Shown here: one piece after another, positions 1-7,087 of the stretch
Position numbering within the stretch: position 1 is the first letter of the stretch
How the letters are laid out: the number at the start of each line of letters is the position of its first letter
Assembly (NCBI GenBank): GCA_033856515.1
Contig: JAWVEY010000047.1
Span: 83,300-147,299 of the forward strand
DNA: 64,000 bases
From: JALZKA01 sp033856515
GTDB taxonomy: Bacteria; Actinomycetota; Thermoleophilia; Solirubrobacterales; 70-9
Reading direction: 5' to 3'
Program-made: the position numbers and the translations under genes
The notes under the pieces: model-generated
Seen by the model: the letters and a program-made list of their open reading frames with translations, nothing else
Told to the model about the DNA's origin: nothing
The model's database searches: none

Positions 1-1
1 G

Positions 2-418
2 GCGATCTCGCTATGGCAGGACTACCTCGACGCGGACCCGAAGAAGATCAACGCCGCGGCCGCCGGCGCGGTCGTGCAGTCCTACCGCTTCCTCGGGGAC
101 ACCAAGGGTGCGATCGAAGCTCAGCAGGCCTTCGCCAAGTCCGATCCGAGCGCCCCCAACTACGGCGCGCTGGCGCAGCTCCTCTACTTCGACCTCCAGA
201 TCGAGGCAGCGGACGAGGCGCGCGACCAGGCCCTCGCCGAGGCGAGCGCCGACACGAAGAAGCTCATCAGCAAGCAGCTCGCGCAGATCCGAAAGCAGGC
301 GGTCAAGGCCGAGAAGGAGCAGAAGAAGCAGCCCGACTCGGCTACCGGAGAGAGCCCCGAGCTGTCCGACCCGTTCGGCGGGCTCAGCCCCGGCGATCCG
401 GCCGCTCAGGCTCCCTGA
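2..418 (+). CDS. C-terminal part of a TPR-like repeat protein (5' truncated by window edge)
   Basis: The frame is open from the first complete codon at position 2 and ends at TGA 416-418, so the start lies before the window. The 138 visible residues form helical repeats of tetratricopeptide type (Asp-Pro after short helices, as in YLDADP and AKSDPSAPNY, followed by alanine-rich helices), then a Lys/Glu/Gln-rich charged tail. TPR folds mediate protein-protein contacts, but no partner or function can be read from this fragment. An internal GTG at 74 is unlikely to be the true start because similar coding sequence runs upstream of it. Confidence 0.6.
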   Translation, partial: AISLWQDYLDADPKKINAAAAGAVVQSYRFLGDTKGAIEAQQAFAKSDPSAPNYGALAQLLYFDLQIEAADEARDQALAEASADTKKLISKQLAQIRKQAVKAEKEQKKQPDSATGESPELSDPFGGLSPGDPAAQAP

Positions 419-425
419 CCCTCGC

Positions 426-431
426 TACGAT
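426..431 (+). promoter_or_regulatory. Candidate -10 box for tRNA-Lys
   Basis: TACGAT lies 12 nt before the mature tRNA-Lys 5' end, so transcription would start a few bases upstream of the tRNA. The tRNA-Phe gene has a TAGCCT at almost the same distance (13 nt). No convincing -35 box. Confidence 0.35.
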
Positions 432-443
432 CGAAGGCTCCCC

Positions 444-516
444 GGGCCGTTAGCTCAGCTGGTAGAGCAGGAGACTCTTAATCTCAAGGTCAGAGGTTCG
501 ATCCCTCTACGGCCCA
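444..516 (+). tRNA. tRNA-Lys (anticodon CTT)
   Basis: Full cloverleaf. The acceptor stem GGGCCGT pairs with ACGGCCC (509-515) and A516 is the discriminator. The D arm is GCTC/GAGC, the anticodon loop is CTCTTAA with anticodon CTT, and the T arm has the loop TTCGATC between AGAGG and CCTCT. It reads AAG codons, the main lysine codon in this GC-rich genome. CCA is not encoded. Confidence 0.95.
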
Positions 517-521
517 CTCGT

Positions 522-546
522 GGTGCAAGGCACGGTGCCTGGCACC
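522..546. repeat. 25-nt palindromic repeat, family I (GGTGCC-W-GGCACC type)
   Basis: The right half holds a perfect 13-nt palindrome GGTGCCTGGCACC (534-546). The left half GGTGCAAGGCAC (522-533) is a one-base-degenerate partner, so the whole forms a nested 12+1+12 inverted repeat. It fills the gap between tRNA-Lys and the convergent sulfotransferase gene, where it could also act as a two-way terminator. Related copies lie at 4190, 17213 and 28144. Confidence 0.75.
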
Positions 547-552
547 GGAGCG

Positions 553-1443
553 CTACGCCGGGTCTGGGACGGCGGGCACCAGGTCGAATTGGGTGCCGAG
601 GCGCAGCTCTGAGAAGCGCCGCGTCCAGTCGTCGTTGATCCCGTCCGACTGCTTTTTCATCTTCGGCTCCAGCTCGAGGTCCTCAGGCGCGTCCAGATTG
701 AGCCGGGCAAGCAGGTGGAGAGTGCTCTCGACGTAGTCGGAGGCGAAGTTCTCGTACAGGACGAGCGTCGGCTTGATCTGGGTGTGCTCGAAGAAGGCGT
801 CCCACGCTGCCTCGTCTCGCATCACCTGATCCAGCAGGTGCGCGATCGCGCGGTAGTGGAAGCGTAGGTTCGGCCGGTGCTGCTCGATAAAGCTCTGATA
901 CGGCGGCGACCCGTTGTCCGACTGGCCTTCGTCCTGGCGCCACGTGGCCGTCTGCACGGCCTTCCACAGCGAGACGGCCTGGCGCACCTTGTTCGCCCGC
1001 ACCACGCGCACGAACTGGAGATCCGGAAGGACCGCGGGCAAGAGCTCCGCGAGCGGTAGGTCGCGGTATTCGGGCACGTTGCGAAGCAGGGCGACGAAGT
1101 CGCCGAAGTACCCCCACATGAGCTTGGCGCCAAAGACGCCGTTGGGCGTGGAGCCGGCCTCCTTGGCCCAGTCCAGGTAGCGGTCGTAGGCGGTCCGGCT
1201 CCAAAGGGGAGAGCGCTGCTCCTGGTCGCGTCCCACCCCGCGCTGTCCCAGGTGGTCGAAGATCGATTGGTCGTCAACACCGACGAAGTACTCCTCGGGG
1301 CCGCGCGGGCGCCCCGAATGGAGCAACGCCTCGAAGTACTCCTCTGGCTTCCCGGCCACGCCCGTTTCGCCCAGCGCCTTGCACACGAGCGTGCTGCCGC
1401 TGCGTGGCGTTGCGCAGACGAGATAGGAGTGTTCCGGAGTCAT
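553..1443 (-). CDS. Stf0-type sulfotransferase
   Basis: 296 residues. Expected role: transfer of sulfate from PAPS to a small carbohydrate or lipid hydroxyl, as Stf0 does to trehalose. The N-terminal motif TPRSGST (residues 12-18) is the 5'-phosphosulfate-binding loop, and the body matches Stf0-like proteins (PEEYF after the first helix, FGAKLMWGYF later). The start ATG at 1443 overlaps the sulfatase stop in an ATGA arrangement, which favours it over upstream starts that would read back into the sulfatase gene. Last gene of an SDR-sulfatase-sulfotransferase set, so its acceptor may be related to the sulfatase substrate (inference). Confidence 0.8.
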   Translation of the reverse strand: MTPEHSYLVCATPRSGSTLVCKALGETGVAGKPEEYFEALLHSGRPRGPEEYFVGVDDQSIFDHLGQRGVGRDQEQRSPLWSRTAYDRYLDWAKEAGSTPNGVFGAKLMWGYFGDFVALLRNVPEYRDLPLAELLPAVLPDLQFVRVVRANKVRQAVSLWKAVQTATWRQDEGQSDNGSPPYQSFIEQHRPNLRFHYRAIAHLLDQVMRDEAAWDAFFEHTQIKPTLVLYENFASDYVESTLHLLARLNLDAPEDLELEPKMKKQSDGINDDWTRRFSELRLGTQFDLVPAVPDPA

Positions 1444-2771
1444 GTGCCCTCGAGCACTCCTTCGCCGTTGACCAGCACGCCTGGAACCGCGCTCGGCGAG
1501 ATGTCCGTCTGAGCGCTTACGACCGCTCCTGGCGGCGGGTCGATCGGGCCGAGCCGGATGGGGTCGTCGGTTTCTTCGAGCCACGAGTCGAGTTGCCCCC
1601 GGAGCTCGTCAAGGGTGGCAGCGTTCGCCGGATCCTCCGCAACGTTTCGAGACTCGGTGGGATCGAAAAGAAGGTCATAGAGCTGCTCCTTCGGGATCAC
1701 CTGGTCGCCCCAGCCGTTCTCGACCCAGATGTCCTTGGTCGCGGAGTCGTCGCAGTTCGCGAGGACGGGGTGTGGGTAGTCGTGGAACTGGCGGATGTAC
1801 TTCCAGCGCTTCGTGCGGACAGCGCGCTGGGGCTGATACGCGGCATGGAACGTCATCTCAGTGAAGATCTCGTCGTGGATCGCCTCCACATCGCCTTGGA
1901 CCAGTGGAAGGAGCGATTCCCCCTCGAGGAAGTCCGGCCTGGGAACGCCGGTGATTTCGCACAGCGTCGGGTAGACGTCTAGGTGGCTCACCATCGAGTC
2001 GATGACCTTCCCGCCCGCAAAGCCGTTGGGCCCGCGCATGATCAGCATCACTCCCGTCCCCCGGTCGAAGAGCGTTGCCTTCGCGTTCGGGAAGGCCAGG
2101 CCGTGATCCGTGGTGCACACGATCAGGGTCCGGTCGGCGAGTCCCGCTCGATGGAGGGCGTTGAGGACCGCGCCGATGCCCTGGTCGAGCGAGCGGGCAC
2201 TCGCCTTGAAAGCCGCAACGTCGTCGCGTGTCAGCGGCGTATCGGGCAGGCCCTGGGGCGGCTGGGAATAGAGCGTGTCGCGAACGGAGGTGGGAGCGGC
2301 GAAGCTCCTGTGGGTCTCGAAGAACCCGACCGAGATGAAGAAGGGCTCGGGTGCCTTGTTGATCGCCTCGGTCGCAGCGGGCACGACGTTCTCCGCGTGG
2401 TTCGAGTCCACGTCGAAGATGACGTCGTAGCCAATCGACGCTGGGTCGGCCGCGACGTGTTGCTCGCCGATGAGCGATGAGTGGTAGCCCGCGGGGCGGA
2501 GCGCGTGGATCCAGTGCTCGCCGTTGTCGTTGAGCGACCAGCCGCGATGGGCGAGGCCCAGCATCCCGTTCTGGTGGCAGTACTGACCCGTGAGAAGCGA
2601 GGCCCGGCTACCCGAACAGGTGGGTGCTGCGCAGAACGCCTCTCTGAACAGGACGCCCTGGTCGGCGAGGAGCTGGATATTCGGCGTGGGGATGCCATGC
2701 CCGTAGGGCTGCACGTAGCGGCCCGTGTCGTGCGAGTGGATATAGACGATGTTCGGAGGGGCATCTGCCAT
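1440..2771 (-). CDS. Type I sulfatase (formylglycine-dependent family)
   Basis: 443 residues, alkaline-phosphatase fold. Sulfatases of this family hydrolyse sulfate esters. The catalytic signature is PTCSGSRASLLTGQ: Cys52 is the residue expected to become formylglycine and Arg56 completes C-x-x-x-R. The usual Pro is replaced by Gly, as in some sulfamidase-like members. HSHDTGR (12-18) supplies N-terminal metal ligands and TTDHG a distal metal site. No signal peptide is evident, so it is probably cytoplasmic. It starts 38 bp after the SDR gene, and its stop overlaps the sulfotransferase start by 4 nt. An 8-bp hairpin covers the end of the leader up to the start codon. Confidence 0.87.
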   Translation of the reverse strand: MADAPPNIVYIHSHDTGRYVQPYGHGIPTPNIQLLADQGVLFREAFCAAPTCSGSRASLLTGQYCHQNGMLGLAHRGWSLNDNGEHWIHALRPAGYHSSLIGEQHVAADPASIGYDVIFDVDSNHAENVVPAATEAINKAPEPFFISVGFFETHRSFAAPTSVRDTLYSQPPQGLPDTPLTRDDVAAFKASARSLDQGIGAVLNALHRAGLADRTLIVCTTDHGLAFPNAKATLFDRGTGVMLIMRGPNGFAGGKVIDSMVSHLDVYPTLCEITGVPRPDFLEGESLLPLVQGDVEAIHDEIFTEMTFHAAYQPQRAVRTKRWKYIRQFHDYPHPVLANCDDSATKDIWVENGWGDQVIPKEQLYDLLFDPTESRNVAEDPANAATLDELRGQLDSWLEETDDPIRLGPIDPPPGAVVSAQTDISPSAVPGVLVNGEGVLEGT

Positions 2772-2793
2772 TCTCGACCAGAATAGTCGAGAA
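2771..2793 (-). promoter_or_regulatory. Inverted repeat at the sulfatase start codon
   Basis: TTCTCGAC (2771-2778) and GTCGAGAA (2786-2793) are perfect 8-bp arms around a 7-nt loop. In the mRNA the hairpin would occupy the leader directly before and touching the sulfatase AUG, where no clear Shine-Dalgarno is visible. It could limit initiation or be an operator. No functional evidence. Confidence 0.35.
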
Positions 2794-2809
2794 CGTTCCC
2801 CGTGAGCGT

Positions 2810-3718
2810 TTAGTTCGCTTCGACTGCGTCTGCCTCGGCGGCGTCGGCTGCCGCGCCGGCGTCCTGGGGCTCGAGGCCCGGCTCCGAGCGTGCGGCGCGG
2901 TCCTCGTAGGCAGCGCGCACGTTCATGTCGGCGCCCATCAGGACCTGATCGCCCTTGAGAGCGCGGACGAAGCGCTCGCGTCCCGAGCGGGGCAGGAGCT
3001 GCATGACGCGGAAGAGGCCGTTTGACATCTTCGGCACCCATACGTCGAACTTCGGGTACTTGATCGCGTCGACGATCGCGTCCGCGACCTCCTGGGGCTC
3101 GAGCTTCTTGACCGCACGGGTCTCGACCAACCCGGAGCCCAGCTCCGTGTTGACAGCGGCGGGCATGACGCACGAGACCTCGATGTTCGTCTCGTGGAGC
3201 TCAGCGCGCACGGCCTCGGAGATGCCGACAACGGCGTGCTTGGTGCCGCAGTAGGTGGCGCCGCCGGGGAAGCCGCCCTTGCCCGCCTGCGAGGCGATGT
3301 TCACGATGTGGCCGGAGTTCCGGCGCATCATCGACGGCATCACGAGCTTCATGCCGAACATCAGGCCGTGGACGTTGATATCGAACATGCGGCGCGCTGT
3401 CGCGTCGTCCTCGTCGACGAAGCGGCCGAGCGGCATGATGCCGGCGTTGTTGATCAGGACGTCAATCGGGCCGAGGCGCTCCTCGACCTGGCTCAGGTAG
3501 CTCGCGAAGGACTCGCGGCGAGTGACATCCAGCTCGAGAGCGATCGTGCTGCCGCCGATGGCCGAAGCCGTCTTCTCGGCAAGCTCGAGGTCGAGGTCGC
3601 CGATCGCGACCTTCGCGCCCTCGCGCACGAGTGAGCGCGCCGTTACCTCGCCGATCCCGCGTGCACCGCCGGTAATCGCAACAACCTTGCCCGCGAGCGA
3701 GCGGGGTTCCTTCGCCAT
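2810..3718 (-). CDS. Short-chain dehydrogenase/reductase (classical SDR)
   Basis: 302 residues. NAD(P)-dependent oxidoreductase with the Rossmann motif TGGARGIG (16-23), NNAG, an active-site Ser in IASQAG and the catalytic pair YCGTK (YxxxK). Substrate unknown. The C-terminus adds about 30 Ala/Glu/Asp-rich residues beyond the fold. The start has a strong Shine-Dalgarno (AGGAGG, 8 nt before ATG), as expected for a gene inside an operon. Followed closely by the sulfatase and sulfotransferase genes, so the three are probably co-transcribed. Confidence 0.9.
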   Translation of the reverse strand: MAKEPRSLAGKVVAITGGARGIGEVTARSLVREGAKVAIGDLDLELAEKTASAIGGSTIALELDVTRRESFASYLSQVEERLGPIDVLINNAGIMPLGRFVDEDDATARRMFDINVHGLMFGMKLVMPSMMRRNSGHIVNIASQAGKGGFPGGATYCGTKHAVVGISEAVRAELHETNIEVSCVMPAAVNTELGSGLVETRAVKKLEPQEVADAIVDAIKYPKFDVWVPKMSNGLFRVMQLLPRSGRERFVRALKGDQVLMGADMNVRAAYEDRAARSEPGLEPQDAGAAADAAEADAVEAN

Positions 3719-3754
3719 GTAGAGATCCTCCTGGAAGAAAGTGGAGGTGCGAGT

Positions 3755-3865
3755 CTACGAAGGATCCGAGACCCGCGTCTCACCCAGCACCTGGTACTTG
3801 ACGTACCACGTGATGTGGCGGGCGGCGCCGAGTCCGACGGTGATGGGTGTGAAGATGAGTCTCAC
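3755..3865 (-). CDS. Possible 36-residue leading peptide gene upstream of the SDR
   Basis: GTG at 3865 opens a 36-codon frame ending at TAG 3755-3757, 36 bp before the SDR start. The peptide is hydrophobic in its first third (RLIFTPITVGLGAA) and then mixed. Support: a TAAGTT box 9 nt before the GTG matches the leaderless start pattern of the window, and the following SDR gene carries a Shine-Dalgarno, as an internal operon gene would. Not recognised as any family. It could instead be untranslated leader. Confidence 0.35.
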   Translation of the reverse strand: MRLIFTPITVGLGAARHITWYVKYQVLGETRVSDPS

Positions 3866-3874
3866 GGTCGCGGG

Positions 3875-3880
3875 AACTTA
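3875..3880 (-). promoter_or_regulatory. Candidate -10 box for the SDR-sulfatase-sulfotransferase operon
   Basis: TAAGTT on the minus strand, 9 nt before the GTG at 3865, inside an AT-rich stretch (about 3866-3947) that separates two divergent transcription units. Confidence 0.4.
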
Positions 3881-3934
3881 TTACCCAGAGATGACGGCAA
3901 TTATTCCTGTCCCTTTTATCGGCCGCAAACTGCG

Positions 3935-3940
3935 TACGTT
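3935..3940 (+). promoter_or_regulatory. Candidate -10 box for the gene at 3948
   Basis: TACGTT ends 7 nt before ATG 3948. No Shine-Dalgarno is present, so a leaderless message is the simplest reading. Confidence 0.45.
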
Positions 3941-3947
3941 TAAGTCG

Positions 3948-4343
3948 ATGCCTGGCCAAAACGTGGTAGTCGCGGGAGAAAAAGCCGCCTCGGAAGCGCT
4001 CGAAGCGGCCTTGGGCCAGCACGGCTTGGAAGCCCGAATCCAGCCCGGGGAGGGCCTCGCCGAGGCCCTCGTCGTCATCGAGCGGGAGCTTGAGGACAGC
4101 CGTCCGGATGCCGCGGTCTCGGTAGGCACCAGCGAGGTTGCGCTCGCGCTAGCGATCACCGCAAGCAAGCTGGGCGTGCCCCTCGCCACGGTGCCAGGCA
4201 CCGTGGCTGGCACCGGGGAGGCGGACGCGGGTCGCATCCTCGCGACGCTTGCGGCGCTCGATGCAGGCTCCGACCCCGCGCGGGCGGCTGATCTCATCGC
4301 TTCGTGGGTGGCCGAACAGCCGTCTGCCGGCGACTTAGACTGA
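3948..4343 (+). CDS. Unknown 131-residue protein, weakly epimerase-like
   Basis: No firm family. The stretch from about residue 45 to 75 (SRPDAAVSVGTSEVALALA then KLGVPLATVPG) loosely resembles the nucleotide-binding half of UDP-GlcNAc 2-epimerases (PD-x-V-x-V-x-GDTTS-x-LAAALAA, then GIPV). Residues around VPGTVAGTGE are encoded by a copy of the 25-nt family I palindrome. ATG 3948 is chosen because of the -10 box 7 nt upstream; the frame extends to 3741 but that part looks non-coding. It ends 4 bp before a nucleotide-sugar dehydrogenase, so a role in sugar-nucleotide metabolism is possible but not shown. Confidence 0.5.
   Translation: MPGQNVVVAGEKAASEALEAALGQHGLEARIQPGEGLAEALVVIERELEDSRPDAAVSVGTSEVALALAITASKLGVPLATVPGTVAGTGEADAGRILATLAALDAGSDPARAADLIASWVAEQPSAGDLD
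4190..4214. repeat. 25-nt family I palindrome inside a coding frame
   Basis: GGTGCCAGGCACC (4190-4202) is the perfect 13-nt unit and GTGGCTGGCACC (4203-4214) is a degenerate second half. This is the same double unit as at 522 and 28144, here translated in frame within the gene at 3948. Confidence 0.7.
4336..4341 (+). promoter_or_regulatory. Candidate -10 box for the nucleotide-sugar dehydrogenase
   Basis: TAGACT, overlapping the end of the preceding gene, with exactly 6 nt to ATG 4348. The same hexamer precedes starts at 20977, 50677 and (minus strand) 60561. Confidence 0.45.
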
Positions 4344-4347
4344 TCGC

Positions 4348-5598
4348 ATGAAGGTCGGGGTCATCGGGCTCGGCTACGTCGGCCTGCCGCTTGCCGTCGC
4401 CTTTGCAGAGGCGGCCGCGGACGTCGTGGGCGTCGACGTGGACGCAGACGCGGTCGACTCGCTCGCCCGCGGCGAATCGACGATCGAGGACATCCCGTCC
4501 GACCGGCTCACGCCACTCGTCGGCGAGCGTCTGGCGGTCACGACCGATCCGGCGCCACTGGCCGAATGCGACGCGATCGTCATCTGCGTCCCCACCCCGC
4601 TCGCCCACCAGCGCGAGCCAGACCTCTCCTATGTCGATGCGGCGGGCCGGACCGTCGCCGGCGTCCTTCGCGCGGGCCAGCTGGTCGTGCTCGAGTCCAC
4701 GACCTACCCGGGCACGACGCGCGAGCGCCTCGCACCGATTCTGGAAGAGTCGGGGCTCGTCGCCGGCCAGGACTTCCACCTGGGCTTCTCGCCCGAGCGG
4801 ATCGACCCCGGTCGGACCGACTACACGGTGCGCACCACGCCGAAGGTCGTCGGCGGGCTCACCGAGGGCTGCCGCGACGCCGCGTCCGACCTGTACGGCC
4901 TCATCTGCGACAACGTCGTGGCCGTCTCGAGCCCCGAGGTAGCGGAGCTTTCGAAGCTTCTCGAGAACATCTTCCGCTCCGTGAACATCGCGCTAGTCAA
5001 CGAGCTGGCGATCCTCGCCGACCGGATGGGGATCGACGTCTGGGAGGTGATCGAGGCCGCCGCGACCAAGCCCTTCGGCTTCATGCGCTTCGATCCCGGA
5101 CCCGGCATGGGCGGCCACTGCCTTCCGATCGACCCGTTCTATCTCGCGTTCAAGGCGCGCGAGTACGACTTCCCCACCGAGTTCATCGAGCTCGCGGGGC
5201 GCGTCAATCAGGCGCAGCCGCACTTCTGTGTCGATCGCACGGTGCGGGCGTTGAACGATGTCGGTAAGCCGGCGAGGGGATCGCGGGTCCTGCTCCTCGG
5301 CGTCTCCTACAAGGCGGGCATCGGAGACATGCGCGAATCGCCCGCGCTCAAGATCGCGGCGATGCTGGAGGGCCTGGGCGCGAAGGTCACCTACCACGAC
5401 CCGCACGTTCCCGAGGTCCCGGAGCTTGGCCTCGAGAGCATCGGCCTCGAGGAGGGCCTCGCCGAATGCGACCTGGCTGTAATCGTGACCGCGCACGACG
5501 AAATCGACCCGGAAGCGGTGGTCGCCCAGGCGCAGCGCGTTTTAGACCTGCGAGGCGTCACTCGCGGCATCGACGCGGATCACGTCGTACGGCTCTGA
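4348..5598 (+). CDS. UDP-sugar 6-dehydrogenase (UDP-GlcNAc/UDP-ManNAc dehydrogenase family)
   Basis: 416 residues. Two-step NAD-dependent oxidation of a UDP-hexose or UDP-N-acetylhexosamine to the uronic acid, for cell-surface polysaccharide. N-terminal Rossmann motif GLGYVGLP (7-14), FSPERIDPGR in the central domain, and catalytic Cys in GMGGHCLPIDPFYL. The last motif and FSPERIDPGR are typical of WbpA/WecC-type enzymes rather than UDP-glucose dehydrogenases. The C-terminal UDP-binding domain includes GVSYKAGIGDMRESPA. Substrate choice among UDP-GlcNAc, UDP-ManNAc and UDP-Glc cannot be fixed from sequence alone. Confidence 0.9.
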   Translation: MKVGVIGLGYVGLPLAVAFAEAAADVVGVDVDADAVDSLARGESTIEDIPSDRLTPLVGERLAVTTDPAPLAECDAIVICVPTPLAHQREPDLSYVDAAGRTVAGVLRAGQLVVLESTTYPGTTRERLAPILEESGLVAGQDFHLGFSPERIDPGRTDYTVRTTPKVVGGLTEGCRDAASDLYGLICDNVVAVSSPEVAELSKLLENIFRSVNIALVNELAILADRMGIDVWEVIEAAATKPFGFMRFDPGPGMGGHCLPIDPFYLAFKAREYDFPTEFIELAGRVNQAQPHFCVDRTVRALNDVGKPARGSRVLLLGVSYKAGIGDMRESPALKIAAMLEGLGAKVTYHDPHVPEVPELGLESIGLEEGLAECDLAVIVTAHDEIDPEAVVAQAQRVLDLRGVTRGIDADHVVRL

Positions 5599-5612
5599 GA
5601 TTCTCAGGACCA

Positions 5613-6311
5613 ATGATGAGACTGGGTCGGAGGACGGCGGACCACGCCGACCGGGTCACGCTGGGGCTCGCGGCGATTGCGACGGCGACCGCCGGCACGG
5701 TCGCGGTCGGCGAGCTGGCGAAGCTCGCGCGCAGGCGCGCCCGCGAGGCCGCAGAGGATCCCGCGGTCGCGGAGCCGGAGAACGTCTTCGAGACGGCTGA
5801 GCAGGCGATCGTCTCGACCCAGCTCGCGACGCAGGACGCGGTCGCGGTCGCGATCGAGGGCTATGCAGCAACGCCGCGCGCCGAGACCGTGCTCTTCAAC
5901 CTCCTTACGGGCTTCACGGGTGCGCTCGCCGGCGCGCGGCTCTCCACGTACGGGATGCGTGGCGGCTGGTGGCCGTTCCGGGACGTCGAGGTGCGCGGCC
6001 ATCACATCCACCACTTCGTGCCGGGCATCCTGCTCGCCTTCGGCTCGGGATCCGCGGCTCTCCTTACGACCGACGACAGCCTCGAGGAGAAGCTCGCCTT
6101 CCCGTTCGGCGCGGGCATGGGCCTGACGCTTGACGAGGCCGCGCTGCTGCTCGACCTCCGCGACGTCTACTGGACCCGCGAGGGGATCCTGAGCGTTCAG
6201 TTGTCGCTCGGCGCAACGGCGATCCTGGCCGGGACGCTGCTCGCGCTCAGGATGCTCCGCCGCGGCGAGCGCCGAACCGAGGCCATCGGCGTGATCCCCG
6301 CGCCGGTCTAG
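5613..6311 (+). CDS. Multi-pass membrane protein with HHIHHF motif
   Basis: 232 residues. An Arg/Ala-rich first segment containing a hydrophobic helix (LGLAAIATATAGTVAVGEL) is followed by several hydrophobic helices. Between two of them sits GHHIHHFVPG, a histidine cluster likely to lie at a membrane face and suggestive of metal binding. No enzymatic family is recognised. ATG 5613 follows CAGGA, 14 bp after the dehydrogenase stop, so the two are probably co-transcribed. Its TAG stop shares CTAG (6308-6311) with the stop of the convergent reductase gene. Confidence 0.7.
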   Translation: MMRLGRRTADHADRVTLGLAAIATATAGTVAVGELAKLARRRAREAAEDPAVAEPENVFETAEQAIVSTQLATQDAVAVAIEGYAATPRAETVLFNLLTGFTGALAGARLSTYGMRGGWWPFRDVEVRGHHIHHFVPGILLAFGSGSAALLTTDDSLEEKLAFPFGAGMGLTLDEAALLLDLRDVYWTREGILSVQLSLGATAILAGTLLALRMLRRGERRTEAIGVIPAPV

Positions 6312-7057
6312 AGGACTTCGCCGACCCGATACCGGGCAAACAGCTCGTCCGTCTCGGGCTCCCATGCGAGCCAGAGCACTTCGAGCGGCCGCACCGCGGG
6401 ATCGAGCCCGTCCGTCAGCCCCGGCCCGCGCCCGCCCGCGAGCTTGGGCGCGTGCGCGACGAAGATCTCGTCGACGCAGTCCGCCTTGAGGAGCTCCCCG
6501 TGAAGCACTGCTCCGCCCTCGCAGAGAAGGGCTTCAACGTCGTGCTCCTTCCGTAGGTGCTCCAGCGCCTGGCGAAGATCGACCCGATTCTCATGGCGAA
6601 CGACCTCGACCGGCGTGTTGGTCGCGGGCGGCTCCTCGTCGGATGCCGTGAAGATGACGACCTGGCCGACCCCTTCCTCGAACAGCGGCGCGTCCCAGGG
6701 CAGATCCATGCGCCCGGAGACGATCACCATTAGAGGTTCGGGCGCGAGGCCAAGCTCTTCCCGCTTCTCCCGCTTGAGGGGATCGCCGATCACCCTCCCG
6801 TAGCGCTCGGCACGCATCGTGCCTCCGCCGATCATCACCGCGTCCGCTCGCGTTCTGAGGCACACGAGTAGCTCGGTGTCCCTGGGGCTTCCGATCGGAC
6901 CAGAGACCCCGTCGATCGTCGTGTGGCCGTCCAGCGTCAGAGCGAAGTTCATGTAGACGTGCGGGCGCTCGGGATGAGCGATTTCCCACGGGCGCAGCTC
7001 GTCAAGAAGCTGGGCGGTGGTTATTTCCTCAACAGGCTCAGGCAGGAGGCGGCGCAT
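6308..7057 (-). CDS. RibD C-terminal/dihydrofolate-reductase-fold reductase
   Basis: 249 residues. Single-domain member of the RibD_C family: NADPH-dependent reductases acting on ribosylamino-pyrimidines in riboflavin synthesis or on other pterin-like substrates. Visible motifs: NFALTLDGHTTIDG near the N-terminus, TRADAVMIGGGTMRAE (cofactor-binding turn), LCEGGAVLHGELL and DEIFVAHAPKLAGG. The deaminase domain of full RibD is absent, so its physiological substrate is uncertain. Start ATG 7057 is set by a TACGGT box 6 nt upstream; the much longer open frame reading back into the GH31 gene is an antisense artefact. Confidence 0.85.
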   Translation of the reverse strand: MRRLLPEPVEEITTAQLLDELRPWEIAHPERPHVYMNFALTLDGHTTIDGVSGPIGSPRDTELLVCLRTRADAVMIGGGTMRAERYGRVIGDPLKREKREELGLAPEPLMVIVSGRMDLPWDAPLFEEGVGQVVIFTASDEEPPATNTPVEVVRHENRVDLRQALEHLRKEHDVEALLCEGGAVLHGELLKADCVDEIFVAHAPKLAGGRGPGLTDGLDPAVRPLEVLWLAWEPETDELFARYRVGEVL

Positions 7058-7063
7058 GGATTG

Positions 7064-7069
7064 ACCGTA
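7064..7069 (-). promoter_or_regulatory. Candidate -10 box for the RibD-like gene
   Basis: TACGGT on the minus strand, 6 nt before ATG 7057. Its upstream promoter half would lie under the GH31 start, so this promoter and the one at 7076 must overlap. Confidence 0.45.
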
Positions 7070-7075
7070 CCCAAA

Positions 7076-7081
7076 TACCCT
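7076..7081 (+). promoter_or_regulatory. Candidate -10 box for the GH31 gene
   Basis: TACCCT, 6 nt before ATG 7088. Only 30 bp separate the two divergent start codons (7057 and 7088), so RNA polymerase probably cannot occupy both promoters at once. Confidence 0.45.
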
Positions 7082-7087
7082 TCTTTC

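Noticed and set aside
1444..1584. 47-residue N-terminal extension of the Stf0 gene
   Set aside because: Arg-rich, overlaps the end of the sulfatase gene, and the ATGA overlap gives a natural start at 1443.
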